This document shows, piece by piece, positions 24,846-32,209 of a stretch of 46,492 nucleotides of DNA. The position numbers and the translations under genes are program-made. Source of the DNA: a virus; the IMG/VR virus record IMGVR_UViG_3300049216_000331, positions 1-46,492 of that record. The stretch is one strand, 5' to 3'. The notes beneath the pieces were generated by a model, which was not told the origin of the DNA, did no database searches, and worked only from the letters and a program-made list of their open reading frames with translations. Positions within the stretch are counted from its first letter, which is position 1. Every line of letters begins with the position of its first letter.

Positions 24846-25420
24846 GAGAGATGCAGCCGCCGCGTTCCGTTGGGTGCGGCCGCCGCGGCCTTCGCTTCGG
24901 CTTCGAGATCGCGCTCTTCCCACGATCCGTCCTCGTTCATCTTCAAGTACATCCCGCTCGTTCCGAGACAGTCGACCTGGCTCACGAAGCGCATCGTGCG
25001 CCCCGACATCGTGAACTGGCGTCCCGAGTACCGCTCGACGAAGATCACTTCGCCCGGCTGGAAGAACATCGGAACGAGGGCCGGGTAGCGCATCACCGTC
25101 GACTCATCGCCCATCGAGGGCGTGGTGTAGCCGAGCGCGCTCATGCGGCGCTGCATCTGCTCTTGCTCGGTGAGCTTCGGGTCGGCCTTGTAGCCCTCGG
25201 GCACGACGACGATCGGATCGTGCTCTTCGAGTCGGTGGCCGTTCCCGATCGAGAAAACGACGCCGACGGCCCATCCCTTTTGCTCTTCGGACTGCTCGGG
25301 CAGGTAGATACCACCGACCTTTTCCTCGTCGACATCGAGCACTTCGATGAGGTAACGATCGCCGATCGGTCGGAGCCGACGCGGGTCGAGGTTGCGATAG
25401 CGAAAAACAAAGCGTTCCAC
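24842..25420 (-). CDS. GroES-like co-chaperonin
   Basis: 192 residues starting at GTG 25420, with GAGAGG about 8 bases upstream and an 11-base gap after the terminase gene. RPIGDRYLIEVLDVDEEKVG (residues about 17-36), then GIYLPEQSEEQKGWAVGVV and FSIGNG, matches the GroES order: first strand, mobile loop with GGIxLP, second strand and GNG. The second half, QPGEVIFVERYSGRQFTMSG, matches the VGDxVIF strand and following region. Between them an insertion of about 50 residues replaces the short GroES segment. Phage co-chaperonins (T4 gp31) help fold capsid proteins, and the terminase-portal location fits that role. The C-terminus is acidic, then Ala-rich and basic. Confidence 0.8.
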   Translation of the reverse strand: MERFVFRYRNLDPRRLRPIGDRYLIEVLDVDEEKVGGIYLPEQSEEQKGWAVGVVFSIGNGHRLEEHDPIVVVPEGYKADPKLTEQEQMQRRMSALGYTTPSMGDESTVMRYPALVPMFFQPGEVIFVERYSGRQFTMSGRTMRFVSQVDCLGTSGMYLKMNEDGSWEERDLEAEAKAAAAAPNGTRRLHLS

Positions 25421-25431
25421 AGGGGTCCCTC

Positions 25432-27447
25432 TCAGATCTGGGCCAAGGTCGGCCGATTGCGATTGGCCGCTCCCCCGGTAGTTGCTCGGAACAAACGCTC
25501 GAACTCCTCCTGCTGCTCGCGCTGGGGCTCCTCTTTTTTCTTGTGGAAGCCGCCGTACGGATCGTCGAAGAGGCACAAGCAAATGCAGAGCATGTCGAAG
25601 ATGTCGTCTTTGCCGTGTGCGTGTTTGAGGCTCCCCGAGTCGCCGCGGCGGATGCCTTGAATCTGCTTGAGCGCCTCGCGATCGGGGATGATCATCTGGG
25701 GCATCGGCTTCTGCGAATCGGGGTCGCGCCAGCACAACGCCTCGATGAACTTCGCGTCCATGATCGGGCGCGTCTGCGCGTTCGTGTACCACCCCGGATA
25801 CTTCGTCGGCTCGGGGCTGTCGATGTCGACGCGTTTGAACGAGTAGTAGTTGTGAAGCCCCATGCCGATGAGGCTGCGAATGAGCTGATAGCCCATCTGC
25901 ACGGCCTCAACGCCCGTGTAGGGGTGATAGTACCATTGGTAGGCGAGGAACGCCTGACGGCGGAGAATGTGCTCGGGCACGCGTCCGGTGTAGATCGCGC
26001 AGAGCTTGCGATCGCGGTGACGCATGATGCCCATCGCCGTAGCGTCCGCTTCTTCGGACTCGTACGCGTTGTTCGTGTCGATCGCGAACGCGTACTTCTC
26101 GCCGCGCTCGGGCGGTGCGTAGATGCGCCACTCCTGTTGACGCGAGGCGAGCGAATGGCGAACGCCGATCGTACCCTTGTCGTCGGTGTCGAGCAGGCCG
26201 CGCGCGATCGGATCGCGCTGCTGGCGCATGAGCGCTTCGAGGCAATCGCGATCGAACGGCGTCTTGTCGAGCTCGATGAAGCCGCCCTCGATCGACATCG
26301 CGAACTCTTGATGAAAGGTCGCAAGCCGCATCTCGTCGGTCGGCATCTTGTACGAGTTCATCTTCGTGCGACGCCAGTAGAGCTTCTCGGGCGCGATGCC
26401 GTAACGGCCTTGGAGCTCGAGCTCTTCCTCGCCGCCGTACTTTTTGTTTTTGCCGATGTCCGAAACGAACTCTTTCCAGATCTTCGGCGGCGGCTTGCGG
26501 CGCTCGCCGCGCGGAAACTCGCGGCAACGAACGGCGTACTCTTCGTGCCAATCCCACCGCTCGAACGCAAGCAGCCACGCCGCGTCATCGCCGTAGAGGT
26601 TTTCAGGAACGCCGATCGCGCCGGAGAGAATCTCCTCGGCCGTGTAGGACCCGGGCGAGTCCTCTAGGCGTCGAATCCACTTCGGGTTCGCATCGTACGC
26701 CTCGCGAACGAGCGGCTCGTAGAAGTCATCGAACCCGTTGGGGGTCGTGTCGATGACGACGAGGCTGTTCTCGGAGTTCGGCATACCGGGCAGGATCGAA
26801 GTCGAGACGTGAAACTGCGCGTCGCTCGGCATGTGCGAATACTCGGAAATCGTGAGCATCTGCGGGGGAATACCGCGCATTGGGCTTGGCACCGTGATCT
26901 GCAACTCCGAACCGAGCCCAGGGTTGTCCATGCGCTCTTTCGGATTCGGGTTGTCGAAAACGAGGTGCTTGATGTTCTGGATGCGGCGCATCGCTTGAAG
27001 AAAGCGCGGCAGGTTCGTGAGCATCGCGCCGAGGCGCGTCGCCATGACCGCGGCTACGTCCTCGTCGGGGACCAAGAACATCGCGCGCTTGTTCGGGCTC
27101 GAGGTGGCCTGGTGCAGCGAGCGCGCGAGCATCCACGTCGACCACCCGACCTGACGTGACTTGAATCCGACGACGCGCTGCGGGAGCCCCGCGCGGCGCT
27201 GCGTCTCGATGCAGAGATCGAGGATCGCCTGTCCCGCGAACGGCCGCAGCAACACCGGACGTTGGTTCTTGTCGGGAATCCAGAAGTAGTTCGAGATCGA
27301 GAAGATGGGAGACTTGTGGTACATCTCGATCTCACTCATCTTCCAGACGTTCTCTTCATCGCGCCCGGGCAGACGATCACCGTAGAGCGACCGCAGGTAG
27401 GCTGCGGTCGTCATGAGTTCTTCTTTGGAATAGATGCTCGTCGACAT
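25432..27447 (-). CDS. terminase large subunit
   Basis: 671 residues from ATG 27447, one base after the previous stop; a longer frame upstream is shadow. ATPase motifs: Walker-A-like FKSRQVGWSTWML (about residues 115-127), Walker B/catalytic Glu in MLTISEYSHM, coupling motif VVIDTTPNGFDDFY. The nuclease domain follows with YAFAIDTNNAYESEEADATA (first acidic residue), a basic/acidic middle, and HGKDDIFDMLCICLCLF (third acidic residue). It packages DNA into the procapsid via the portal and cuts concatemers. The following gene encodes the GroES-like protein. Confidence 0.93.
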   Translation of the reverse strand: MSTSIYSKEELMTTAAYLRSLYGDRLPGRDEENVWKMSEIEMYHKSPIFSISNYFWIPDKNQRPVLLRPFAGQAILDLCIETQRRAGLPQRVVGFKSRQVGWSTWMLARSLHQATSSPNKRAMFLVPDEDVAAVMATRLGAMLTNLPRFLQAMRRIQNIKHLVFDNPNPKERMDNPGLGSELQITVPSPMRGIPPQMLTISEYSHMPSDAQFHVSTSILPGMPNSENSLVVIDTTPNGFDDFYEPLVREAYDANPKWIRRLEDSPGSYTAEEILSGAIGVPENLYGDDAAWLLAFERWDWHEEYAVRCREFPRGERRKPPPKIWKEFVSDIGKNKKYGGEEELELQGRYGIAPEKLYWRRTKMNSYKMPTDEMRLATFHQEFAMSIEGGFIELDKTPFDRDCLEALMRQQRDPIARGLLDTDDKGTIGVRHSLASRQQEWRIYAPPERGEKYAFAIDTNNAYESEEADATAMGIMRHRDRKLCAIYTGRVPEHILRRQAFLAYQWYYHPYTGVEAVQMGYQLIRSLIGMGLHNYYSFKRVDIDSPEPTKYPGWYTNAQTRPIMDAKFIEALCWRDPDSQKPMPQMIIPDREALKQIQGIRRGDSGSLKHAHGKDDIFDMLCICLCLFDDPYGGFHKKKEEPQREQQEEFERLFRATTGGAANRNRPTLAQI

Positions 27448-27448
27448 C

Positions 27449-27733
27449 CTAGAAGCGCACGCCGATGATTGACGATCGGCGAATGGCCGTTTCGAGATCG
27501 TGGTGCAACGCGCGCAACTCTTCTTCGAGGTGGTCACTCTGGTGCGGATAGAGCGTGCGATGCACACGCGCCGTCATCGACTCTTTGCGGCCAACGCCGG
27601 TCATGTCGACCATGAGCAGCAAGTACGGTCGCCCCTGCGCAGTCTGTTGTTCGAGTGCTTGAAAATCAGCGAGCGGAGAGAGCGGTCCGATCGAGCGCCA
27701 CAGTCGGTACGCATCGTTGATGAGCTCGTTCAT
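27449..27733 (-). CDS. hypothetical protein between terminase subunits
   Basis: 94 residues, helical, beginning MNELINDAYRLWRSIGPLSP and ending IRRSSIIGVRF. Contains a central RPYLLLMVDMTGVGRKESMT. It overlaps the small-terminase gene by 4 bases and sits one base from the large-terminase gene, so it may assist packaging. No family recognised. Confidence 0.65.
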   Translation of the reverse strand: MNELINDAYRLWRSIGPLSPLADFQALEQQTAQGRPYLLLMVDMTGVGRKESMTARVHRTLYPHQSDHLEEELRALHHDLETAIRRSSIIGVRF

Positions 27734-28317
27734 GCTTCTTTGCCGAGCACCATGCGCAGATACGTTTCGTACGACGTTCCGCGATCGTGCTTGTCGCCGT
27801 CGAGATCCATCGCGAGCTTGAGCGCAACGAGGCTCACCTTCGGATCGGAATCGTAGGCATGACGGCGCAGGAGTCCGACGCGCGCCGCCTTGCCGATGCC
27901 GGAGGACTCGAGCATATCGCTCACGCTCAAGTTACTCTGCCCCGCCGCAACATCGGCGCGGTAGTCATCGAGATTCGCGAGCACCTCTTTGGGTTCGATG
28001 CCGTAGGTCTGCGCGAGCGCCGTGATCTCATCGCCGCCGCTTGCAATGAGCGCGCGAATGTAGATGTCGTAGTTGCGCCGACGGCGTTTCGTCTCCGCCG
28101 CCTGCTCTTCGGTGATCGCCGAGGGCTTCGATTTTGTCGGCCGCTTCTTCGTGCCGGGCGTGACGTTTTGGAGTGGACCCGCGAGGGGTTGCAACGGATC
28201 GTAGTAGTGCTCTTGCTGCTCGAGACCATCGGGATAGTGCAGCGTGGCGGAGCTCACCTCGGGCGGCATCTCGCCGAGGGAATCGGGGCGATCTCCGCCG
28301 TGCTGCCGTTTAGACAC
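27730..28317 (-). CDS. terminase small subunit (predicted)
   Basis: 195 residues, GTG start overlapping the upstream membrane-protein gene by 8 bases. The N-terminal 90 residues are disordered-like and Pro/Lys-rich. Then RNYDIYIRALIASGGDEITA and LAQTYGIEPKEVLANLDDYR give a helix-turn-helix (about residues 80-120), followed by a helical region. Small terminases bind the packaging site through an N-terminal HTH and oligomerise through helices. Position immediately ahead of the large terminase supports the call. Confidence 0.7.
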   Translation of the reverse strand: MSKRQHGGDRPDSLGEMPPEVSSATLHYPDGLEQQEHYYDPLQPLAGPLQNVTPGTKKRPTKSKPSAITEEQAAETKRRRRNYDIYIRALIASGGDEITALAQTYGIEPKEVLANLDDYRADVAAGQSNLSVSDMLESSGIGKAARVGLLRRHAYDSDPKVSLVALKLAMDLDGDKHDRGTSYETYLRMVLGKEA

Positions 28318-28486
28318 GAACGCCCAGATACGGCAAGAGCACCATGAATCCGATGAGCACGATGAGGATGTAGAGCACCCAGCGCGCGGGCGCGAACGGA
28401 GCGGGAATCGGAATCAGACCGACGAGCCATACGAGCGCGCCGAGAACGACGAGCACGATGATGAGGTGAACGAGGGCGTCGAGCAT
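28310..28486 (-). CDS. small two-helix membrane protein (Thivi_2564-like)
   Basis: 58 residues, not in any longer frame: MLDALVHLIIVLVVLGALVW, then LVGLIPIPAPFAPARWVLYI and LIVLIGFMVLLPYLG. Two hydrophobic helices separated by a Pro-rich PIPAP turn give the pattern of Thivi_2564-type phage and bacterial membrane proteins. It overlaps the small-terminase gene by 8 bases. Role unknown; membrane location is the firm point. Confidence 0.75.
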   Translation of the reverse strand: MLDALVHLIIVLVVLGALVWLVGLIPIPAPFAPARWVLYILIVLIGFMVLLPYLGVRV

Positions 28487-28489
28487 GAG

Positions 28490-28858
28490 TTACTCCACGA
28501 TCGGAAGATTCGCGAGCTCCTCGGGGAGCGAGGGCTCGGGAGCGGGGCGGACCAGGCGGTTCTCGTTGACGTTCCCCTTCGCGTCCATCGAGAATCCCAT
28601 CGCCGCCGCCCGGCGCTGAATCTCCTCGAGCTCGTTGACCGGCTTCGTGGACTCGGGCTGCTTCGCCGATCGCTTCTCGAAGTTGGCGAGCACCGAGCGA
28701 ATCCGATCGTCCATGATGTTGTTGACCTGGTTGAGCGCTTGGATCGCCTGCGCGTTCGGGAGGATCGAGCGGTTGAGGTGGACGAGCGTTGCAGCCCATC
28801 CCCCAAGCGCCCCGAGCGCAACGATGAGCGCGATCGCAGCGAAGATGAGGTCGATCAT
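28490..28858 (-). CDS. membrane-anchored hypothetical protein
   Basis: 122 residues with an N-terminal hydrophobic helix (MIDLIFAAIALIVALGALGG, continuing to about residue 26) and a soluble helical region with QALNQVNNIMDDRIRSVLAN. The acidic, Pro-rich C-terminus is disordered-like. The start overlaps the stop of the upstream CxCGH gene. Probably membrane-anchored with the body inside the cell; function unknown. Confidence 0.7.
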   Translation of the reverse strand: MIDLIFAAIALIVALGALGGWAATLVHLNRSILPNAQAIQALNQVNNIMDDRIRSVLANFEKRSAKQPESTKPVNELEEIQRRAAAMGFSMDAKGNVNENRLVRPAPEPSLPEELANLPIVE

Positions 28859-29088
28859 CGCGGCGCCGAGATGTGCGTGAACGCGCTATAGAACCCGCGC
28901 GCGCCGTCGGGGGGTGTGAGCGCGGCGGCGAGCTCCGACCCGTTCTTGAAGTAGATCACGTCACCGACGCTCGCGCGCGGGGCGGAGAGGAACTTCATGC
29001 AGCCGCAGCCCGCGACGATGCACGGGATCTCGCGGTGCCAAACGGTCTGGTGATGAGCGGCTTCGTGGCCGCATGCGCAGGTCGTCAT
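28855..29088 (-). CDS. small zinc-binding protein (CxCGH type)
   Basis: 77 residues. The N-terminus MTTCACGHEAAHHQTVWHRE, then IPCIVAGCGCMKF, forms the common phage CxCGH...H...CxxxxCxC arrangement: four to six Cys/His ligands suggest a zinc knuckle. The rest has a strand (GDVIYFKNGSE) and a C-terminal tail. ATGA overlap with the winged-helix gene upstream. Function unknown. Confidence 0.75.
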   Translation of the reverse strand: MTTCACGHEAAHHQTVWHREIPCIVAGCGCMKFLSAPRASVGDVIYFKNGSELAAALTPPDGARGFYSAFTHISAPR

Positions 29089-29480
29089 TGGGCCTCTCGG
29101 GCGGCGGCCTCATCACGGAGGGCGCGGGCAGCGGCAGCGTTGATCGACCGGCGCAGGAGCCCGTTGGTCGGCGGTCGACGCCAGGGCTCTATCGGTTGGA
29201 GGCCGAGCAGGTCCCACCCTTTCGAGCTCAGGATATACCGCGCCGATCCCGCCTTGCGCGCGAACCGCTCGACGTACCGCGCCGCGATGAGGTCGTTGAG
29301 ACATTCGGCGGCGGCGGGGGAATCGCAGCGCAAACGCCGGACGAGCTCTTTGCGCGTCGGCCAGTACCCGACGACGCGCACGTGCTGCGCAAGACCCTTC
29401 GCGACGGTGATGCGATCGGCGCGACGAACGAGCGCAGGATAGAGGCACTTGTATGAGATCGACGGCTTCGCATCATCCAT
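29085..29480 (-). CDS. winged-helix DNA-binding protein
   Basis: 131 residues. Residues about 38-75 read GYWPTRKELVRRLRCDSPAA and AECLNDLIAARYVERFARKA, followed by GSARYILSSKGWDLLG. This is helix-turn-helix plus wing, similar to the LexA/MarR-type winged helix. The C-terminus is Ala/Arg-rich. It lies early in the minus operon, so it may regulate late transcription. Its first 28 bases overlap, head to head, the candidate plus-strand gene at 29453. Confidence 0.7.
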   Translation of the reverse strand: MDDAKPSISYKCLYPALVRRADRITVAKGLAQHVRVVGYWPTRKELVRRLRCDSPAAAECLNDLIAARYVERFARKAGSARYILSSKGWDLLGLQPIEPWRRPPTNGLLRRSINAAAARALRDEAAAREAQ

Positions 29481-29914
29481 GCCCGCACTGCTCCGGCCCC
29501 CTACCGAAGCCGCAGTTCGTGCGCGTGCTCAAAACGTGCCCGATGTGCCGCGAGAACTTTCCACCGGGGGTCTCGATGAAGGGACCGCGGAGGCTACGAT
29601 CGCGGGGGATCGGCGTCATCGTCTGCTCGCTCACGTGTGCGATTCGGTTCGAGCGGGAGATCGGCGGCGACATCTTGCTCCACGACTTCGCGCTCACGAA
29701 CGCGCGTGCGGATCGTCGTTGTCGTGACTGTGCGACCGTCCTCGCGCCGCACGATCGTCTCGACCGTTGTCGGATGTGTCGACTCACCGTGAGCATCGAG
29801 AACCGCTTTCGGCGCGAGGCCAAACGAAGCGCGCAGTTCCGGGCGATACAAGACGCGCACCGCGTCTACGTGCGCCGCATGGGCGCCGCTCCGCTCGAGG
29901 AGATCATCGAGTAG
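29453..29914 (+). CDS. zinc-ribbon-rich protein on the opposite strand
   Basis: 153 residues. Five cysteine pairs: CPHC (about 10-13), CPMC (29-32), CSLTC (57-61), CRDC (91-94) and CRMC (106-109), all in CxxC or CxxxC spacing, which is unlikely by chance. The third-position GC is high, and an AGAGG lies about 9 bases before the ATG. The basic C-terminus (IENRFRREAKRSAQFRAIQD) suggests nucleic-acid binding. It runs against the surrounding minus-strand operon and overlaps the winged-helix gene head to head, so an antisense minus-strand ORF (29594-29860) remains a possible alternative. Confidence 0.55.
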   Translation: MRSTASHHPCPHCSGPLPKPQFVRVLKTCPMCRENFPPGVSMKGPRRLRSRGIGVIVCSLTCAIRFEREIGGDILLHDFALTNARADRRCRDCATVLAPHDRLDRCRMCRLTVSIENRFRREAKRSAQFRAIQDAHRVYVRRMGAAPLEEIIE

Positions 29915-30110
29915 GATCGGGCGCTCCTCGCCACATGCGCGTGAATCGCCCGTCGTCGTACGTTGTCCAGACCTGCTGCGTTGCGTGAGCGCGCGATTGG
30001 TTGACGCGATCGCGCTGGGCGCGCAGCGTATCCGCGAGCGTGCAACCGGCGCCGTCCCGGGTGACGATGCGTGCGGGCAGGAGCACCTGCGCTCCGAGCT
30101 CGTCGATCAA
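29904..30110 (-). CDS. hypothetical protein
   Basis: 68 residues from TTG 30110 in a TTGA overlap with the membrane-protein stop: IDELGAQVLLPARIVTRDGA, then GCTLADTLRAQRDRVNQSRA and HATQQVWTTYDDGRFTRMWR. The larger open frame (to 30272) is out of register with the upstream gene and is rejected. The overlap and helical content support a real gene. Function unknown. Confidence 0.55.
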   Translation of the reverse strand: MIDELGAQVLLPARIVTRDGAGCTLADTLRAQRDRVNQSRAHATQQVWTTYDDGRFTRMWRGAPDPTR

Positions 30111-30244
30111 CGTGCGAACACCGAGGCGAGTGCCGTGCCGAGGATCACAACGAGCGCGATACCCATGACGATCGCCGCGAGCATCCCGATCGTGCCCGCG
30201 CAGAGTATCGCGTAGCCCGCAAGACCGCGAGCGAAGTCTTTCAT
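30107..30244 (-). CDS. small membrane protein
   Basis: 45 residues: MKDFARGLAGYAILCAGTIG then MLAAIVMGIALVVILGTALA and a short basic tail SVFAR. One long or two short hydrophobic helices. Lies just downstream of the 30271-30309 terminator and is coupled to the next gene by a TTGA overlap. Function unknown. Confidence 0.6.
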   Translation of the reverse strand: MKDFARGLAGYAILCAGTIGMLAAIVMGIALVVILGTALASVFAR

Positions 30245-30270
30245 GGCCCAGAGATAACACACTTTGGGGC

Positions 30271-30309
30271 AAAAGAAAAGAGCCCCGGTCGTAGTCCCGA
30301 GGCCCCTTT
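30271..30309 (-). terminator. intrinsic terminator on the minus strand
   Basis: On the minus strand, GCCTCGG (30303-30297), 8-nt loop, CCGGGGC (30288-30282), one G-T pair, extended by further A-T/G-T pairs, followed by TCTTTTCTTTT. It follows the 30397-31510 gene group and lies about 27 bases before the small membrane-protein start, so it could separate the first three genes from the late operon or act as an attenuator. A 27-codon minus ORF (30324-30241, METSRKGASG...) runs through it and overlaps the next ATG. Confidence 0.7.
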
Positions 30310-30396
30310 CCTGGAGGTTTCCATCATGCGAATCGTCGTCGGCCGCACATTGTCGCTGGCGGTTGCTCGCAGTCTACCGCACGCACGCGACGCGCG

Positions 30397-30681
30397 TCAA
30401 GCCTGGATGACGGTTCCGGTACTCGAGGGTGTGCCGACGCTCTGGGCGGGGTGAGGTCCCGTCCAGGTGCAGTTCGGATCGGGGCATGGCGTCGTCTCGG
30501 TGATCAGGTCCCACGCATGTCCGTTTGAGCAGGTCATCGGCACGGTGTAGGTGTTCGGATCGTGAACGTGCAGCGTGTCGGCGGGATCCCAGAACACCGG
30601 GATCGAGAGCAACGTTTTGACCTCGACGCCTTGGGTGACGGTGTGCGACGCGCCGACCGCGGTGCAGTTCGGGCACCTCAC
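30397..30681 (-). CDS. small zinc-finger protein
   Basis: 94 residues from GTG 30681 (GTGA overlap with the upstream stop). VRCPNCTAVGASHTVTQGVE gives a first CxxC; later CSNGHAW and CPDPNC provide further Cys/His ligands, together a four-ligand zinc site spread over about 70 residues. The central part is beta-rich (KTLLSIPVFWDPADTLHVHD). The longer open frame upstream is Arg-rich shadow. Function unknown. Confidence 0.7.
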   Translation of the reverse strand: MRCPNCTAVGASHTVTQGVEVKTLLSIPVFWDPADTLHVHDPNTYTVPMTCSNGHAWDLITETTPCPDPNCTWTGPHPAQSVGTPSSTGTVIQA

Positions 30682-30938
30682 GTGCGCGCTTCCCGTGAAA
30701 CATTCCGACGCGCGGCCGAACGGGCCGCGCGTTCGTCGAGCGGCGCGCCGTCCGGTTCCGCGCGCTCGGGGTGCCCGGGTGGTCCGAGCGGGCCGTTCTG
30801 CCACGACACCCAGGCCGCGCTCGAGCCGCCATCTCCGCTTGCATCGGTGCCGACGCGGATCGTCGAGAACCCGCCCGCGGGGGTGGGACCCTCGGGCGTG
30901 TCGATGAGCCGATGCGTGCTCTGGAAGGCTTGGATCAC
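30678..30938 (-). CDS. hypothetical protein
   Basis: 86 residues from GTG 30938 (GTGA overlap with the upstream gene). VIQAFQSTHRLIDTPEGPTP then AGGFSTIRVGTDASGDGGSS; the C-terminus is Arg/Ala-rich and helical. Coupled on both sides by 4-base overlaps, so clearly part of this minus operon. No family recognised. Confidence 0.65.
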   Translation of the reverse strand: MIQAFQSTHRLIDTPEGPTPAGGFSTIRVGTDASGDGGSSAAWVSWQNGPLGPPGHPERAEPDGAPLDERAARSAARRNVSREART

Positions 30939-31510
30939 GCGAGCTCCGTCGCGTCGTTGCTGCTGTAGTACGGCTCGGGCGATGGGGTGAGTTCTGATGC
31001 GCGGTTGATCGTCGCGTCGGGCACATCGCCCGTAATCACGGCGTCGGGATCGGCACCCGAGGAAGCGTCGCCCGGTTCCGCATGCCAGGCCGAGACGGAG
31101 AAACTCGACCCGTTGTGCCACCCGTGCTCTTGCCCGGGCATGATCGTGTGCCCCGATGCGTGGCAGGCGAAGTACGCGGCGTTCGGCCACCGATCGGCGT
31201 AGGTCAGGATGTCGTTCTTGACGCGGCGCAGATCGCACTCAAGACGGCGCGCCCCCTCGCGCACATCGGCCGTGAGCAGGATACCGGGCGGTGCCTCGGG
31301 GGGCGTCGTGAAGTGCTGCAGCGCGTCGACCTCCTCGAGCGCCCGGGCGAAGGCATCGCGGGGGTTTTGGGGACCGAGAACGACCACGACATGCGGGAAC
31401 CTCAGGCGGGAGTGCTTGCGCGGGATGGTGCGCGCTCGACCGTACCACAGGTCCGGGGCAGCAAGCAAGATACCCAGCGTGAACCACGCCCGCCGCCCCG
31501 TGCTGTCCAA
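30935..31510 (-). CDS. hypothetical protein, first gene of minus operon
   Basis: Up to 191 residues if TTG 31510 is used; an internal start near LLAAPDLWYGRARTIPRK would give about 175. Contains RLRFPHVVVVLGPQNPRDAF (strand-helix) and CHASGHTIMPGQEHGWHNGS, with a Cys and several His that could bind metal. Coupled to the next gene by a GTGA overlap. It begins at the edge of the GGTTCCTA-rich control region. No family recognised. Confidence 0.6.
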   Translation of the reverse strand: MDSTGRRAWFTLGILLAAPDLWYGRARTIPRKHSRLRFPHVVVVLGPQNPRDAFARALEEVDALQHFTTPPEAPPGILLTADVREGARRLECDLRRVKNDILTYADRWPNAAYFACHASGHTIMPGQEHGWHNGSSFSVSAWHAEPGDASSGADPDAVITGDVPDATINRASELTPSPEPYYSSNDATELA

Positions 31511-31959
31511 TTAGGAACCAGGAACTCATTCTGTTCCTTATTTTGGTTCCTATTTTCTATTTTGTATTTTTTCGTGTGGTATGCGGGTGTGGGTGGGCGC
31601 AGTTTACGCGCAGCCCCGATCCCGGGCCCGGGCCCCGGGGGGTATCCACCCTTGCGCGCGCACGCGGTTCCTAATCGCGCGCCTGCACACGCGCACCCGC
31701 GTGGTTCCTATTTGTGCCGGTTCTGGTGCTCGGTTCCTATGCATTGTGGGCGGGGTGTGCGTTGACGTGAGAATGGGCGCTTGTGCCACGGCGTCCCGCT
31801 CCAAACGAGGCCAAACGAGCAAGCATCCGGGAGCATACAGCAAGAATCGCCCAGGATCGAGCCAGCTCGATCGTGCAGTTCTCCCCTGGTTGCCCTGCTA
31901 TCGCATCGCGAGAGTCGCTTTCACCTGGTGAAAATTGAGGGCATCTTTTTGTGGGTTTT

Positions 31960-32079
31960 GCTATCGGCTATCCACGCTCTCACGCTCTCACGTGCGCGCG
32001 CATGAACTGCTTTCCGCTATCGGCTATCCACGCTAATAACGCCCGACGATCGGGCTCCCAGCTATCGGCTATCCACGCT
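31960..32079 (+). repeat. three 19-bp direct repeats (iterons)
   Basis: GCTATCGGCTATCCACGCT is repeated exactly at 31960-31978, 32016-32034 and 32061-32079 (56- and 45-base periods). The block is enclosed by GGGTTTTGCTA (31953-31963) and TAGCAAAACCC (32079-32089), an 11-bp perfect inverted repeat that shares bases with the outer iterons. A short tandem CACGCTCT lies at 31973-31988. Irregular spacing and lack of spacer pattern argue against CRISPR. Confidence 0.85.
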
Positions 32080-32117
32080 AGCAAAACCCGATTTTTTCGA
32101 TTGGTTCCAGGTTCCTA

Positions 32118-32147
32118 TTGCACTCGAACGGTTGGGTGTGCTATGAT
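32118..32147 (+). promoter_or_regulatory. promoter of the plus-strand early operon
   Basis: TTGCAC at 32118-32123, 18 bases, then TATGAT at 32142-32147. A GGTTCCTAT word ends at 32118, overlapping the -35, and two more lie at 32189 and 32201, the last directly before the ATG at 32210. That arrangement suggests a repressor or activator acting on this promoter. Start of transcription should be near 32154. Confidence 0.6.
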
Positions 32148-32209
32148 CTCGCCGTGCGCACATCGCGCATCGGACGAACCGCCGCTCCGGTTCCTATCGA
32201 GGTTCCTAC

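Larger units (their letters stand above)
31511..32209. other. divergent non-coding hub, candidate replication origin
   Basis: About 700 bases without a convincing gene between the divergent minus and plus operons. Contents, left to right: AT-rich patch at 31511-31575, palindrome CCCGGGCCCGGG at 31621-31632, four TATCCAC words (31643, 31969, 32025, 32070) resembling the core of DnaA boxes, three 19-bp iterons, 11-bp inverted repeats bounding them, eight GGTTCCTA words, and a plus-strand promoter. Direct repeats with DnaA-like cores next to replication genes are the classic origin layout; the origin role is inference. Confidence 0.6.

Noticed and set aside
29594-29860. 88-residue minus-strand ORF antisense to the zinc-rich protein
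   Set aside because: Lower third-position GC and no ribosome-binding site; the plus ORF has five Cys pairs. Kept as an alternative in the findings.
30326-30454. 42-residue plus-strand ORF with GGAGG before the ATG
   Set aside because: Good ribosome-binding site, but no conserved feature, and it overlaps the end of a zinc-finger gene on the other strand.
31581-31931. 116-residue plus-strand ORF in the divergent hub
   Set aside because: Composition is unlike the other proteins, it crosses palindromes and GGTTCCTA words, and it has no ribosome-binding site.
31960-32079. CRISPR array
   Set aside because: Only three repeats, unequal spacing and no cas genes; better explained as iterons.
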